Positions 36,805 through 45,772 of a stretch of DNA of 64,000 nt are shown here, in pieces (position 1 is the stretch's first letter; every line of letters starts with the position of its first letter). The stretch comes from Paraburkholderia bannensis. GTDB lineage: Bacteria; Pseudomonadota; Gammaproteobacteria; Burkholderiales; Burkholderiaceae. Made by a program: the position numbers and the translations under genes. Location: NCBI RefSeq assembly GCF_014200455.1, contig NZ_JACHBW010000006.1, positions 186,001-250,000 of the forward strand, given 5' to 3'. The notes beneath the pieces are model-generated. The model was not told the origin of the DNA, made no database searches, and worked only from the letters and a program-made list of their open reading frames with translations.

Positions 36805-37517
36805 CAGGAATCGACGCCCGCGACCAGCATGTAGCCGATGCCCCACACGGTCTTGATGAAGCGCGGTTTGGCCGGGTCGTCTTCGACGATCTGGCGCAGC
36901 CGCAGGATCTGTACGTCGACGCTGCGGTCGAGCGCGTTGTGATCGCGTCCACGGGCGCGCGCGAGCAGGTTTTCGCGGCTCACGGCGCGATTGGGCGACG
37001 AGCCGAGCGCGTGCAGCAACAGCATCTGCGCCGAATGCACGTCGATCGCCACGCCATCGCGCATGAGCGTCTGCTGGCCGACATCGAATACGAAATCGCC
37101 GAAACGCAGCCGCTGCGAGGTCACCGTGGGGTCGCCCGCGGCCATTTTCTGGCGGCGCAGCAGCGCCTTGACGCGCGCCACGAGTTCGTCGGGCAGGAAG
37201 GGTTTGGCGAGGTAATCGTCGGCGCCGGTTTCGAGGCCGATCACCTTGTCCGCCGCGTCGCCCTTCGCGGTGAGCATGAGAATGGGTAAGGTGTGGCCTT
37301 CGGCGCGCAGGCGGCGGCATACGCTCAGGCCATCCTCGGGTTCCATCATCAGATCGAGCACCAGCAGATCGTAGGGCTCGCGTTGCAGCATGCGGTCGAG
37401 GCGCTTGCCGTCCGCGACGGCGCGCACCTCGAAGCCGTGACCGCTCAGGAAGCGTTGCAGCATGTTGCGCAGTTCGGCTTCGTCGTCCAGAACGATGATG
37501 CGGTTCGCCTGCTCCAT
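36804..37517 (-). CDS. OmpR-family response regulator
   Basis: A 237-residue regulator with a receiver domain (1-120; acidic pair at Asp11-Asp12, phosphorylated Asp55 in LLVLDLMM, Thr/Lys signature ILMLTAKGD and DYLAKPF) and a winged-helix DNA-binding domain (about 135-232; SVDVQILRLRQIVEDDPAKPRFIKTVWGIGYML in order). It closely resembles OmpR in type. The ATG at 37517 begins MEQANRIIVLDDE; a longer frame exists but has no family match. It is the first gene of the pair with the EnvZ-like kinase. No outer-membrane porin gene is adjacent; the targets are unknown. Confidence 0.94.
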   Translation of the reverse strand: MEQANRIIVLDDEAELRNMLQRFLSGHGFEVRAVADGKRLDRMLQREPYDLLVLDLMMEPEDGLSVCRRLRAEGHTLPILMLTAKGDAADKVIGLETGADDYLAKPFLPDELVARVKALLRRQKMAAGDPTVTSQRLRFGDFVFDVGQQTLMRDGVAIDVHSAQMLLLHALGSSPNRAVSRENLLARARGRDHNALDRSVDVQILRLRQIVEDDPAKPRFIKTVWGIGYMLVAGVDS

Positions 37518-37587
37518 GGCCGCCTCCGGCGCGGGTCGATGCGGATGGAGCGTACTCCATCCGTCGTTGGGTTTTCGCATGCCGCGA

Positions 37588-37914
37588 TCATCGGCTCGCG
37601 GCGGCGCGCTCGCGCATGAAGTCCTCGATCTGCGCGAGCGTGACGTAACCGGCGCGCTGGCTGTCGATGGCGTCGAAGTGCTGGGCCACCATCGGCATAC
37701 CGGCTTGTGCCTGCTCGCGGGTGAGCTTGCCATCATGGGTCGTGTTCGCCTGGGCGAAACGCGACTGCAACTGCGCGAGGGCGCGCGTCATGCGTTCGTT
37801 CGCGGCGGGCGAGGCAGACAGCGTGGGCGCGCCGTTGGGCGCAGCCGGCAAGCCTTGCGCAGCAGCCGCTGCTGAAACGATACACAAAATCAGGGGGACG
37901 ATCATCTTCTTCAT
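37588..37914 (-). CDS. Exported EF-hand-like protein
   Basis: A 108-residue exported protein with a signal peptide (MKKMIVPLILCIVSAAAAAQ). Two EF-hand-like loops follow: FAQANTTHDGKLTREQA (about 53-69) and FDAIDSQRAGYVTLAQIEDFM (about 80-100). The loops keep the Gly and the terminal acidic or Gln positions only partly; the second loop lacks several Ca-ligating acids, so calcium binding is doubtful. It is 70 bp upstream of the OmpR-type gene on the same strand and could be transcribed with it. Confidence 0.78.
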   Translation of the reverse strand: MKKMIVPLILCIVSAAAAAQGLPAAPNGAPTLSASPAANERMTRALAQLQSRFAQANTTHDGKLTREQAQAGMPMVAQHFDAIDSQRAGYVTLAQIEDFMRERAAASR

Positions 37915-38019
37915 GGTGTGCTCCGTGGCGTGGCGAATAAACTGGCCGACATCGGGAGTCGGCCGGGTAGGGAAATCAGTTCAGCGCTTGCGTTTTCAGG
38001 GGTGAATCCGCTGCAGGCC

Positions 38020-39009
38020 TCAGGCCCAATGTGCCGGCACCCAGATGCCGCCCATCCAGTGGCCGGGCACCCAGACCGCAGGGCGCGGCGCGATATACAC
38101 GGGACGCGGTGCGATATAGACCGCATGCGGCAACGGACGCGCGACATACACCACCTTGGGCGCGGGCGGGGCAACGTAGACGACCTTCGGGACGGGCGCG
38201 ACGTACACCGTCTTCGGCGGCGGGGGCGGCACGTAGACGGCCTTGGGCGCGGGCGCGACATAAATTGCGGTATTGGCAGGCGGCGGCGCGATCAGCACGG
38301 GCGCAGGAGCCGGAGCCGGAACCGGCGCGACCGCGACCGTCGCGCCCACGGCTACCGTGCCGCCGCCGGTGACGACCGTCGTACCACCCGTCACGCTGCC
38401 GGCGACAACCGTCGTGCCGTGCACCACGGTGCTGCCGCCCGAGGTTGTCACGACGCCAGACGCCACACGGGTGGCGCTGCCCGAATGCGTGTACGTCCCG
38501 CCATCCGTCCCCGTGACCGTGCCGGAGCGCGAGCAGGTCGAACCGGCGCAGTTCGTCGAGGCGTTGTGGCTCACGCTGTTGCCGTTCGCCGCCGTGACCG
38601 TGCCCGTCGAGCTGTACTGGCCCGGTGCGGTGCGCGTCACGCTGCCGGAGGAAGTGGCGCTGCGGCCGTCTTCGCCCGTCATCGTGCCGGTGTGCGAGCA
38701 GGTGCCGCCTGCGCAGTTCGTGTCGCCCGAATGCTGCACCGAGCGCCCGTTCGGGCCGACCGCCGTGCCGCTGTTCGAGAACTGTCCCGGCGCGTTGCGG
38801 GTGACCGTGCCCGTGTTGGTGGCGACGCCGCCCCACGGCCCCATCACGCCGCCGGCATGTGTGCAACTGCCGCCGCCGCAGGAACCTGCATGCGCGCCGC
38901 TATAAGTGCCGTGCGGCGTATAGGCGGTGCCGTGGCCAGACCAGCCTGCGAAAGCAGGTGCGCTGGCGAGTGCGATGAGCGTGGCGGCGGCGAGATGGAG
39001 CGTTTTCAT
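38020..39009 (-). CDS. Exported protein with 55-residue Cys repeats and YVAP repeats
   Basis: A 329-residue exported protein with no recognised domain. The signal peptide ends at AFAGW (about 21). Residues 40-190 form about two and a half repeats of exactly 55 residues, each starting with a C-x-G-x-x-C element (CGGGSC, CAGGTC, CAGSTC) and containing TGTVTxxAPGQxSxxGT and NGxSVxH. After a Thr/Val/Gly-rich stretch, the C-terminal 80 residues carry about eight Y-V/I-A/P-P elements (YVAPAPK, YVPPPPPK, YVAPVPK, ...), ending VWVPGHW and IWVPAHW, the W-x-P-G-H-W type seen in other short proteobacterial exported proteins. AAGGAT precedes the start. Surface or envelope location is likely; the function is unknown. 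Confidence 0.85.
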   Translation of the reverse strand: MKTLHLAAATLIALASAPAFAGWSGHGTAYTPHGTYSGAHAGSCGGGSCTHAGGVMGPWGGVATNTGTVTRNAPGQFSNSGTAVGPNGRSVQHSGDTNCAGGTCSHTGTMTGEDGRSATSSGSVTRTAPGQYSSTGTVTAANGNSVSHNASTNCAGSTCSRSGTVTGTDGGTYTHSGSATRVASGVVTTSGGSTVVHGTTVVAGSVTGGTTVVTGGGTVAVGATVAVAPVPAPAPAPVLIAPPPANTAIYVAPAPKAVYVPPPPPKTVYVAPVPKVVYVAPPAPKVVYVARPLPHAVYIAPRPVYIAPRPAVWVPGHWMGGIWVPAHWA

Positions 39010-39381
39010 CAGAGATCCTTGCGATTCGGGCGTTCGAGCGCAGCGGGGCGCTTCGGTGCAGTTCGGTTCGGGACACCGGTGCGGCGTGTCAGCGGAACGA
39101 ACTATAGGGCGGTCCCCGCCGCGAGTCGCGTGCAAAACCATGTCGCGGTGTTACATGCGGCCGGGTGTTTCTGGCGTTTGCCCGTCTACAAAAGGCTCGG
39201 CGCGCATATGGCTCATGCGCCGGCCGCGCGCATGACATATGTCGACATACTTTGCGCGTGGTGTTTCGCGCCGCGCGCCTCTACAGTTCGCCTCATCCGA
39301 CGCGACGCCAGCCTCATTTCCTCGACACGAACGACGCGTCTGTCCACAGCGCTGTTATCAGGATCTCTCACGCTCATCATC
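39010..39381. other. Intergenic region before the sterol-desaturase gene
   Basis: No gene seen in 372 bp between two divergent genes. It holds a perfect 12-bp palindrome TATGTCGACATA (39238-39249) about 140 bp before the desaturase-family start, which could be a regulator site. Confidence 0.45.
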
Positions 39382-40308
39382 ATGCTGACCACTGGAAAAC
39401 TCGCGTACTACGTCACGCTCTTTATCGTTGCCGCCTCGCTGATCGAAGCGGCCTGGCTCACCTTCAAACAGCACCGCGCAGGCGAGAGCAAATTCGACTG
39501 GTATGAAGTCTGGCTCTCGCTCGCCGATCTCGCCGGGCGAAAAATGTTAGCTTTCCTGCCGATTTCGCTGGCTGCGCCGATTTTTCATTTCGCCTGGGAG
39601 CATCGCCTTTTTACGCTCTCGATAGACAACTTCACGCTGGCGTTCTTCGTCTTCATCGGCCAGGAGTTCTGCTACTACTGGTATCACCGCGCCTCGCATC
39701 GCATGCGTTTTTTCTGGGCGACGCACGCGGTGCATCATTCGCCCAATCAACTGACGCTTTCTTCCGCGTACCGGCTTGGCTGGACCGGCAAGATCGCCGG
39801 CCCCGCATTCTTCTTCGCGCCGCTGGTCTGGCTGGGCGTACGTCCGGAAATCGTGCTGGCCGTGCTGTCGTTCAACCTGCTGTATCAGTTCTGGCTGCAT
39901 AACACGTGGATTCCGAAGCTCGGCTGGTTTGAGTACGTGTTCAATACGCCGTCCGCGCATCGCGTGCATCATGCGTCGAATCTCGACTACCTCGACGCGA
40001 ACTACGGCGGCGTGCTGATCGTGTTCGACCGGCTGTTCGGCACCTACGTGACGGAACGCGCCGACGAGCCTTGCCGCTACGGCCTCGTTACGCCGACACG
40101 CTCGCGCAATCCGCTGGTGGTGGAATTCGAGCATTGGTTGAGCCTCGCGCGCGATATCGCTGCCGCGCCCACGGTAGGGGCCGCCGTGCGTCACGTGATC
40201 CTGCCGCCTGGCTGGACTGCTCACGGCCAGGGCGAGACCACCGAGGATCTGCGCAGGCGCAGCCTCGCGGCGGTGCGCGCGGAGGTTCGGGAACGTCGGG
40301 TTCATTGA
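39382..40308 (+). CDS. Sterol desaturase / fatty acid hydroxylase family protein
   Basis: A 308-residue inner-membrane di-iron enzyme of the fatty acid hydroxylase superfamily. The His ligands appear in the usual order: HRASH (near residue 114), HAVHH (near 125), then HNTW and HRVHH (near 197). Four to five membrane segments are visible. The ATG at 39382 begins MLTTGKLAYYVTLF; the frame is open far upstream but that part runs antisense to other genes. It would hydroxylate or desaturate a lipid or isoprenoid using oxygen. No lipid genes are adjacent, so the substrate is unknown. Confidence 0.9.
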   Translation: MLTTGKLAYYVTLFIVAASLIEAAWLTFKQHRAGESKFDWYEVWLSLADLAGRKMLAFLPISLAAPIFHFAWEHRLFTLSIDNFTLAFFVFIGQEFCYYWYHRASHRMRFFWATHAVHHSPNQLTLSSAYRLGWTGKIAGPAFFFAPLVWLGVRPEIVLAVLSFNLLYQFWLHNTWIPKLGWFEYVFNTPSAHRVHHASNLDYLDANYGGVLIVFDRLFGTYVTERADEPCRYGLVTPTRSRNPLVVEFEHWLSLARDIAAAPTVGAAVRHVILPPGWTAHGQGETTEDLRRRSLAAVRAEVRERRVH

Positions 40309-40353
40309 GGATGCAGTTGCCGTGACACGCAAGCTCCGCTAACGTGGCGGCCT

Positions 40354-40382
40354 GCGGCGGCCACGAGCCGCCGCTTTTTTTC
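40354..40382 (+). terminator. Terminator after the sterol-desaturase-family gene
   Basis: GCGGCGGC (40354-40361), loop of five, GCCGCCGC (40367-40374), then seven to eight T. Confidence 0.9.
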
Positions 40383-40445
40383 GAATTGGTTTTGAATTTT
40401 CCGTCCGGATCCGGACGACTCTTTCGCACAAAGCAGGCAGAAACG

Positions 40446-41156
40446 ATGGATAACTCAGTGAACGGCAAGACGGTGGCAATCACCGGCGGCTTTGGCAGTC
40501 TTGGTTTGGAGACGGCGCAGTTTCTGGTGTCGCGCGGCGCGCGCGTGGCGCTGATTGGCCGCGGCGCAGCCCCTGCAAGCGACGCGTTGCCCGCCGCGCT
40601 CAGAGATGCGGTGTTGCTCGGTGGCGTCGATCTGGTGGATGCCGATGCGGCGCGCGCGGGGCTGCAAAAGTCTGCAGAAGCACTGGGCGGTCTCGACGCG
40701 CTCATCAATATCGCGGGCGCGTTCCGCTGGGAAACCATCGCGGACGGCGACGCGCGCACTTGGGATCTGATGTTCGATCTGAATGTGAAGACGGCGCTGA
40801 ACGCTTCGAAAGCGGCGCTCCCCGCGCTGCTCGCGCGTGGCGCGGGACGCATCGTCAACATCGGCGCGGGTGCGGGACAGAAGGCGGGGCTGGGGATGGG
40901 CGCTTATTCGGCGTCGAAGGCCGGCGTGGCGCGCCTGACCGAAGCACTGGCCGAAGAGCTCAAGGACAAAGGTGTGACAGTCAACGCGGTTCTGCCGAGC
41001 ATTATCGATACGCCGCAAAATCGCGCCGATATGCCCGATGCCGACTTCTCCCGCTGGGTTCAGGCCGACGAAATTGCTGCGGTGATCGCGTTCCTGATTT
41101 CGTCTGACGCAAGCGCCGTAACGGGCGCGGCAATCGCGGTAAACGGGCGCGTTTAA
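40446..41156 (+). CDS. SDR family oxidoreductase lacking the catalytic serine
   Basis: A 236-residue short-chain dehydrogenase-like protein. The cofactor motif AITGGFGSLGLETAQF is at about residues 10-25, NIAG near 90, and YSASK (Tyr and Lys) is intact. The position of the catalytic Ser, two residues after the conserved NI pair, is NIGAGAG here, so Ser is replaced by Ala (compare NIGSVNG in the SDR at 24604). It may be a poor catalyst, use another residue, or have a binding role. AGGCAG precedes the start. It is a single gene behind a strong terminator. Confidence 0.88.
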   Translation: MDNSVNGKTVAITGGFGSLGLETAQFLVSRGARVALIGRGAAPASDALPAALRDAVLLGGVDLVDADAARAGLQKSAEALGGLDALINIAGAFRWETIADGDARTWDLMFDLNVKTALNASKAALPALLARGAGRIVNIGAGAGQKAGLGMGAYSASKAGVARLTEALAEELKDKGVTVNAVLPSIIDTPQNRADMPDADFSRWVQADEIAAVIAFLISSDASAVTGAAIAVNGRV

Positions 41157-41198
41157 TCCGGGCGCGTTTAACCGCTGCGCAGCGGCGGCAAAACGGCT

Positions 41199-41516
41199 TT
41201 AATGCCCGTGACCGCCGCTGCCGTGAGCGCCGGCGCTTTGCCACGTGCCGCCGCCGCCATGCCAGCCGCCGTGGCTGCCGTGCCATCCACCGCCATGCCA
41301 GCCATAGCGGTAGCAGCATCTGCCGCCGCCCCAATACGCGAAGCCGAAACTCGGCCCGTAATAGTAGTCAGGGTAATAACCGTAGCCGTACGGATAGCCG
41401 TAGGCATACGGATAAGCGTAACTGGCGTCGTAATAGCCCGGATAGCCGGGGTAGGGAGCCACGGCACAGCCCGCAAGCACGGCGGCCGCTCCCATTGCGC
41501 AGACGAAACGGAACAC
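41199..41516 (-). CDS. Gly/Tyr/His-rich small lipoprotein
   Basis: A 105-residue lipoprotein with a signal peptide ending in the lipobox VLAGC (Cys17). The mature part is low complexity: a Tyr/Pro/Gly stretch (YPGYPGYYDASYAYPYAYG), a short core FAYWGGGRCCYRYG, and a tail of WHGG repeats ending HGSGGHGH. Such Gly/Tyr-rich lipoproteins are common in this group; function unknown. It is convergent with the SDR gene and stands alone. Confidence 0.82.
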   Translation of the reverse strand: MFRFVCAMGAAAVLAGCAVAPYPGYPGYYDASYAYPYAYGYPYGYGYYPDYYYGPSFGFAYWGGGRCCYRYGWHGGGWHGSHGGWHGGGGTWQSAGAHGSGGHGH

Positions 41517-41611
41517 GATAGCCTCCCCTCGATACTCCTTTGGCAGCGCGGGGCGGGGACGGGTTCAAAAGGAATTGTGTCCGCGAATTACTGTCTTGTT
41601 CGCCCGGATTG

Positions 41612-43096
41612 TCAGGAAACCGAAAGAGTTCGCGGGGTGCCGAAAATCAGCCGATCCAGCAACAGCACGGCAACGATGGTCGCGCCCATCAGCGGGAAAA
41701 TCACCGCGAGCATCGCCAGCCCGGCTTTCCATGCCCGCATCGGCGGGGCGGCGCGCTCGCGCGACGGAGCGCCCACGGTGCGCCCTGGACGGCGCAGCCA
41801 CCACATCACCACGCCGGTGACGGCAAGGGCAGCGAGGCCCAAGGAAATCGCCGTGCAGATAACCTGATTCGCCAGCCCGAAATAGCGGCCCATGTGCAGC
41901 GATGTGCCATACGAAATGACCTGCGAGACCGCCCCGTAATCCGCATAGCGGATGTCCTTGAGGATCCTGCCGCTGTATTGGTCGATGTAGACGGTGCGTT
42001 CGCGCTGCGGATCGGACGGGAAATACGACACCGTATAAACGCCCGTAGCCGTCGACGGCAAGGCGATGTCATAGCCACTTGCGACGCCAAGCGCGCCCAT
42101 GCGCTGGACCACCTGATCGAGCGTGAAGCGCACGCTTTCATGCGTGGCCGCAGCGGGCGATTGCGGCACGCGCACTGCGCCCACTGCCCACGGCACGTTG
42201 GGCAAAGGGAGGTCGTCCATCACCATGCCGGGCATGGACGACATATCGTGGCCTGCATGTTCAGAATGATCCATCGGCGCAGCGGGCGGCGCGGATTTCA
42301 GTGGCAGACCGCCGCCCCACGCGCCGCGCGGCGCACCGGCGTTTACGCGCGTCGCCAGCGCCTTGAACTGCTTGCCCCATGATCCCGTCCACGGCAGGCC
42401 GCTGACGACGAACGCGAGCGCACCCACCGCAAGCCAGATGCCGATCACGCTATGCAGACTCTTCCAGAACGGCCGGCCCGTCGCGCCCAGATGCGGCCAG
42501 AGCGCCGCACGCAATGTCGCCCTCTTGCGATCCGCAGCCGAAGCACGCCGTGGCCACCAGAGCGCCACGCCCGTGCCGATCATCACCAGCGTCCAGCAGG
42601 CGGCCAGTTCCATCAGCAGCTCGCCCGGCTTGCCGAGCAGCAACTTACGATGGAGCATGCGATCGACCTGCATGAAGCGGCTATCGACATCGAGCGTGCC
42701 TAGCACATCGCCACTATAGGGATTCAGATAGACGCTTTCCTTGCTGCCGTTCGCAAGTGCGAAAACGAATTCGGCGCTGCGTGCGGGATTTGTGTCGATA
42801 TGCGCGCGAATCGGCTTTGCATCGGCGGGCTGCGAAGCCCGCGCACGTGCGAGCAGATCATCGGCAGGCAATCGGGGCGATTCTTGCGGCGTCACCACGA
42901 GACGATGCGGATAAAGCAGCGGCTCGATCTGCGGCTGGAAACAGTAGATCGTGCCGGTGATCGCCAGCACGATCAGAAACGGCATGACAAAAAGACCGGC
43001 GTAAAAATGCCAGCGCCATAGCGTGCGATAGCCGGGATGGACAGCGCTGGCAGCGCGTGCGGTGCGCGTGCCGGAAGCGGGCAGCGTAGCGGACAT
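41612..43096 (-). CDS. PepSY-associated membrane protein with Met/His-rich segment
   Basis: A 494-residue inner-membrane protein of the PepSY TM (PiuB-like) family. It starts HPGYRTLWRWHFYAGLFVMPFLIVLAITGTIY (in order), a typical first helix, and has three further helices, with PepSY domains between (TLDQVVQRMGALGVASGYDI; VYIDQYSGRILKDIRYADYG). Between helices, at residues 275-295, lies a Met/His-rich stretch (MDHSEHAGHDMSSMPGM), similar to copper-binding segments of CopA/PcoA-type proteins. It lies 52 bp after the TonB-dependent receptor gene on the same strand. PiuB-like proteins are linked to metal or siderophore uptake, probably as ferric or cupric reductases. Confidence 0.88.
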   Translation of the reverse strand: MSATLPASGTRTARAASAVHPGYRTLWRWHFYAGLFVMPFLIVLAITGTIYCFQPQIEPLLYPHRLVVTPQESPRLPADDLLARARASQPADAKPIRAHIDTNPARSAEFVFALANGSKESVYLNPYSGDVLGTLDVDSRFMQVDRMLHRKLLLGKPGELLMELAACWTLVMIGTGVALWWPRRASAADRKRATLRAALWPHLGATGRPFWKSLHSVIGIWLAVGALAFVVSGLPWTGSWGKQFKALATRVNAGAPRGAWGGGLPLKSAPPAAPMDHSEHAGHDMSSMPGMVMDDLPLPNVPWAVGAVRVPQSPAAATHESVRFTLDQVVQRMGALGVASGYDIALPSTATGVYTVSYFPSDPQRERTVYIDQYSGRILKDIRYADYGAVSQVISYGTSLHMGRYFGLANQVICTAISLGLAALAVTGVVMWWLRRPGRTVGAPSRERAAPPMRAWKAGLAMLAVIFPLMGATIVAVLLLDRLIFGTPRTLSVS

Positions 43097-43148
43097 CGGA
43101 GGCTCCTGTTATTTCGGTTGATTCAATACGGCGAATACAAGCGATCGC

Positions 43149-45551
43149 TCAAATGCCGATCTTCGCTTCGACATAAAACGTGCGGCCGGGATAGGGGTGA
43201 TAGACGAAGTAGCGCGCGTCGAACAGATTGTCGATACCCACGCCAATCTCGCTCTTTTTAGTGGGCCGATACGTGTACTTCAGATCGGCGACCGTATAGG
43301 TGCTGGTACCGCCGAATACGTTCGGATTCGTGTCGGTATTGGTGAGCGTGTTGTACTGCCGCCCCGAATAGCGGGCGGCGAGCGTCAGCGCGCTATGCGC
43401 GTCGAAGCGGTACGTCGCCACGGCATTCACGCGCCACAGCGGAATGCGATAGAAGTATTTGCCGACGCTTGCCGGGTTCTGCGCGTTCTCCAGGATCTTC
43501 GACTGCGTATAGGCCACGCTCGCCGAAAGATCGAGGCCATGCAGTACGACGTCCTCGCCCTGATAGCTCGTTTCCACGCCGCGCGAGCGCACCTTGCCGA
43601 TATTCTGGAAGTTGGTGACGTTCGGAATCACCGTGGTATCGGTCTGGCTGAAGATGGTGTTCTTCACGTCGTCCTGGAACAGCGTGAAGCGGAACAAGCC
43701 GTTCCAGTGCGCCCATTCCGCCGTGAGCTCTTTCGATAGATCGTTTTCGGCCTTCAGATTGGGATTGTTGTTGACGATCGACGAGCCGTTTATCTGCCCC
43801 TGGAACAATTCGCCAACCGTGGGGAAGCGGTACGCGCGCGCAACAGAGGCACGTAGCGTGAGATCGTCGGTAACGTCGAAGGAGAGCGAAGCCTTCGGCG
43901 AGAAGTGGCGGTCGCCAACGCCCGCATAGGGCACTGTCGACGCGCCCAGAGACTGATAACCGTCGTAGGCGTGCCAGTCTTCGTAGCGCACGCCATAGAC
44001 GAGCTTCCAGCGCGGCAGGAAACGCCACGCATCCTGCGCGTAGAAGGCCTGCGTTTCGGTCTTGCCTGCAAAGGCGTTGGCGAAGCTGCCCGCCGGGCCG
44101 TCGCGCCACGCAAGCGTTTGGTAGGTGCGGTTATCGACGGTGTAGTTGTCGTAGTGATAGCCGAAGGTTAACCAGTGCGCGCCCAGTCCCGCGTCGGGCC
44201 GTGGAGGCGTCCACGTGGTCTTGAGATCGAGCGTCTTCCAGCCGGTGCCGTCGCCGAGCGTCATGGTGCCTGCGCCATTGCCCGGGCCGCCCGAACTCGC
44301 CGTGCGCGCCACGCTGTTGCTAACGTCGTAGTACGAAGCAATTGCTTCGCCGTTCCAGCCGGTGGCCTGATGCGTACGCAGATTCACGCCGTAGAGCCAG
44401 TTCTCGCTCCAGCCGCGGCTTGGGGCCATGGCGGCAGCGGGAATGGTGTACTCGTAGCCGCCGATATTGACCTTGCCGCTGTAGACCGGGTTGCCGTGAT
44501 CGTCGTAGAGAAAGGTCGAGGTCTGGCTGTTGTAGGTCTGATGCCAGTAGCCGAGCGTGAAGCCGCCCTGTACCGTAGGCGTGAAATCGTACTGCGTGCG
44601 CAACTTGAACTGGTCCTGCACCGTGTGCTCGATGCCCTCGCCGTTTACGCCCAGCACCACCGTACGCGCATTGGTCTGGTTGTTATAGAAATACGCACCG
44701 TGTACGGGCGTGTCGCCTGCCTTAGCGAGCGTGCTCGACTGCGCAAGCGTGGCGAATTGCAGCGGTTGGCTGGTGTTTTCCAGGTGATTGACGCCCAGCA
44801 ACCACGAGAACTTGCCGATGCGGTCGCCAATCGACGCGCTCATTTCGCTGCCGTTGAAATTCTGGTTCACGCCGTAGAGGCTGAAATGCTGCGTGAACGC
44901 CTTGACATCGGCGTTGGCTTCGAATTTCGACGGCATGCGCGTGGTGATCAGCACAGTCGCGCCAAGCGAGTTGCCCGGATAGAGCGCCGAATACGGTCCA
45001 TAGATCACATCGACCTGCTGGATCTGATCGGGGAACACCATCGACCAGCGCGGCGGAAACGCATAGCCGTTGCCCAGCAGATTCGACAGCAGCAAACCAT
45101 CCGAATAGACAAGACCACGCGCACTCTGCGTATTGCTCGTGCCGCGCACCGCGATGATCGAATTCAGATCGCCGACAAAGCGCTTGCGCACCGCGAGATT
45201 TGGCAGGTACTTGAGCACGTCTTCGGTATTGACGACGTTCCAGTTGTTGAATTGCGCGGGCGTTACCGTTTCGACCGTGGCCGGCAGATTCGGATCGACG
45301 GCGGGTGTGGTGGCACTTTTCGTATCGGCGTTCGAGGCGCTCACGGTGACCGTGGGCAGCGTCGTGGTGGCCGTGCTGGCCGCATCTGCATCGGCGGCAT
45401 GGGCCGATGCGGCGGCGAAAGTGGCGAAAGTCGCAAATGCGGCGACTGCAATTGGCGCCAGCAGGGACAGCGGTGCCAGACGGTGACGGATGTGCGGATA
45501 CAACCGCGAGGACGAGCGCGGGCGCGCGCCGCGCGAGGCGGGCGTGAACAT
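43149..45551 (-). CDS. TonB-dependent outer-membrane receptor
   Basis: An 800-residue TonB-dependent receptor. A long signal peptide ends near SAHAADA. The plug domain starts LPTVTVSAS and contains TPAQFNNWNVVNTEDVLKYLPNL, then RFVGDLNSIIAVRGTSN, VDVIYGPYSALYPGNSLGATVLITT. The beta-barrel follows and ends in Phe/Tyr-rich strands (FYVEAKIGI). The ATG at 45551 is preferred, with GGGGA about ten bases before it; the frame is open to 45620. It is followed by a PepSY membrane protein and preceded by a DUF2946 gene, all leftward. No Fur box is evident. The ligand could be a siderophore, haem or a copper complex; the neighbours favour a metal. Confidence 0.92.
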   Translation of the reverse strand: MFTPASRGARPRSSSRLYPHIRHRLAPLSLLAPIAVAAFATFATFAAASAHAADADAASTATTTLPTVTVSASNADTKSATTPAVDPNLPATVETVTPAQFNNWNVVNTEDVLKYLPNLAVRKRFVGDLNSIIAVRGTSNTQSARGLVYSDGLLLSNLLGNGYAFPPRWSMVFPDQIQQVDVIYGPYSALYPGNSLGATVLITTRMPSKFEANADVKAFTQHFSLYGVNQNFNGSEMSASIGDRIGKFSWLLGVNHLENTSQPLQFATLAQSSTLAKAGDTPVHGAYFYNNQTNARTVVLGVNGEGIEHTVQDQFKLRTQYDFTPTVQGGFTLGYWHQTYNSQTSTFLYDDHGNPVYSGKVNIGGYEYTIPAAAMAPSRGWSENWLYGVNLRTHQATGWNGEAIASYYDVSNSVARTASSGGPGNGAGTMTLGDGTGWKTLDLKTTWTPPRPDAGLGAHWLTFGYHYDNYTVDNRTYQTLAWRDGPAGSFANAFAGKTETQAFYAQDAWRFLPRWKLVYGVRYEDWHAYDGYQSLGASTVPYAGVGDRHFSPKASLSFDVTDDLTLRASVARAYRFPTVGELFQGQINGSSIVNNNPNLKAENDLSKELTAEWAHWNGLFRFTLFQDDVKNTIFSQTDTTVIPNVTNFQNIGKVRSRGVETSYQGEDVVLHGLDLSASVAYTQSKILENAQNPASVGKYFYRIPLWRVNAVATYRFDAHSALTLAARYSGRQYNTLTNTDTNPNVFGGTSTYTVADLKYTYRPTKKSEIGVGIDNLFDARYFVYHPYPGRTFYVEAKIGI

Positions 45552-45772
45552 GTAAAGGTTTCCCCAGAGCGATAGACGTGCGGCCGCACGCATCTGCGCA
45601 GCAGGCATGTGCGAGTGCAAGGCGCGTCGTGATCCTGATGGCGCCGACGGGCTGATGAACCGTTGGACTCAGCCTTCGATCGGGCGGCCGTGCGCGCGAG
45701 CCATCAAAGGCACAGGCGAGCGCAGGCGATCATGCGAAACAGACGCAAACGGGCGGCCGGTGAGAGCTGCTA

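Noticed and set aside
37918..39381. A rightward open frame continuous with the sterol-desaturase gene that would give a 796-residue protein
   Set aside because: Its first 488 codons are the antisense of the EF-hand and Cys-repeat genes and are Arg/Ala/Gly-rich low-complexity sequence, an effect of high GC. The desaturase family match starts only at 39382.
43197..45575. Rightward frames opposite the TonB-receptor gene (up to 466 codons)
   Set aside because: No domain and skewed composition; the leftward frame is a clear receptor with signal, plug and barrel.
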